Source of the DNA: an uncultured Sphingomonadaceae bacterium
GTDB taxonomy: Bacteria; Pseudomonadota; Alphaproteobacteria; Sphingomonadales; Sphingomonadaceae
Reading direction: 5' to 3'
Length of the DNA: 6,107 bases
Assembly (NCBI GenBank): GCA_946479505.1
Contig: CAMLGC010000109.1
Coordinates: 1-6,107, forward strand
Notes under the pieces: generated by a model
Seen by the model: only the letters and a program-made list of their open reading frames with translations
Databases searched by the model: none
Told to the model about the DNA's origin: nothing
Part shown: piece after piece, positions 5,779 through 6,107 of the stretch
How positions within the stretch are numbered: the stretch's first letter is position 1
Layout of the letters: each line of letters begins with the position of its first letter
Made by a program: the position numbers and the translations under genes

Positions 5779-6107
5779 TTATCGGCGCACGTCGACGCCG
5801 CCGGCTACGAACGCCTCGAGGTCTGCCCGGGTGAACAGGCTCGCGTCACCCGGCAGCGAGTGCTTGAGGCAGGCGAGCGCCAGCCCGTCCGCGGCGGCGC
5901 GATCGATGTCCTCGTCGCGCAGCAGCGCGTGAAGCACGCCCGCTGCGAAGGCGTCGCCCGCGCCGATTCGGTCGACGATTCCCGAAAGCTCGATTTCCTG
6001 CGTCTGCGCATGGCCGTCCCGCGCATCGATCCGAGCCGAGAGACGGTGGCGATCGGCGTCGATGACGTGGCGCGCGGTCGACGCCATGATCTTGAGGTTG
6101 GGGAACG
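5779..6107 (-). CDS. kdgK: PfkB-family sugar kinase, probably 2-dehydro-3-deoxygluconokinase (partial, N-terminus beyond the right edge)
   Basis: The last 108 codons of a minus-strand gene that enters from the right edge and stops at TAA (5779-5781). The PfkB C-terminal signature DRIGAGDAFAAG is present at fragment residues 45-56, with catalytic-base Asp51 in GAGD. The downstream LACLKHSLPGD and the upstream ASTARHVIDADRHRL resemble KDG kinases, which phosphorylate 2-keto-3-deoxygluconate to KDPG in the Entner-Doudoroff and hexuronate routes. The Met at 6087 is internal, since the frame remains open to the edge with conserved-looking sequence (FPNLKI) before it. The gene converges on hslU with only eight bases between the stops and no visible terminator. 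The kinase family is secure; KDG specificity is likely but not proven by this fragment. Confidence 0.85.
   Translation of the reverse strand, partial: FPNLKIMASTARHVIDADRHRLSARIDARDGHAQTQEIELSGIVDRIGAGDAFAAGVLHALLRDEDIDRAAADGLALACLKHSLPGDASLFTRADLEAFVAGGVDVRR

Noticed and set aside
5760..5790. Bidirectional terminator between hslU and the convergent kinase gene
   Set aside because: The eight-base gap and flanks show no stable stem followed by a T-run on either strand.

Overview
The window reads as chromosomal DNA of a high-GC alphaproteobacterium, most likely a sphingomonad (Sphingomonas or a close relative). The clues are strong GC bias at third codon positions, an HslV with a short N-terminal propeptide, a GTA-type three-helix holin, and a GC-rich double-hairpin intergenic repeat of the kind familiar from sphingomonad genomes. 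The species cannot be fixed from the sequence alone.

Layout. (1) Positions 1-1381, minus strand: a short-chain dehydrogenase/reductase (SDR) followed, with an ATGA overlap, by the 5' part of a GH130-like beta-propeller glycosidase that runs off the left edge. This looks like a two-gene sugar-catabolic operon. (2) Positions 1382-1516: a divergent control region with a perfect 6+6 bp inverted repeat in an AT-rich patch. (3) Positions 1517-2531, plus strand: a GH108 N-acetylmuramidase (endolysin) and a GTA-type holin. This is a complete two-gene lysis cassette with no capsid, tail or integrase gene in view. (4) Positions 2661-5770, plus strand: hslV and hslU, the peptidase and ATPase unfoldase of the HslUV protease. 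They are separated by a gene for a D-amino-acid-oxidase-like flavoprotein whose motif order is circularly permuted. (5) Positions 5779-6107, minus strand: the C-terminal part of a PfkB-family sugar kinase, probably 2-keto-3-deoxygluconate (KDG) kinase, convergent with hslU.

How the parts fit. HslV and HslU form one ATP-dependent protease. Similar heat-shock-promoter-like patterns (GTTGnnC, 14 bp, CCC[C/G]ATAT) lie before both genes, so hslU may keep its own RpoH control despite the inserted oxidase gene. The lysis pair resembles the separately encoded release modules of alphaproteobacterial gene transfer agents. The SDR, glycosidase and KDG kinase all suit carbohydrate use but are not one transcription unit here.

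The items most worth a second look are the permuted oxidase and its odd start (a palindromic repeat sits where its start codon should be), the solitary lysis cassette with its operator-like palindrome, and the paired promoter pattern of hslV and hslU. No system that is clearly new to science is visible. No tRNA, rRNA, CRISPR array, insertion sequence or replication origin was seen.
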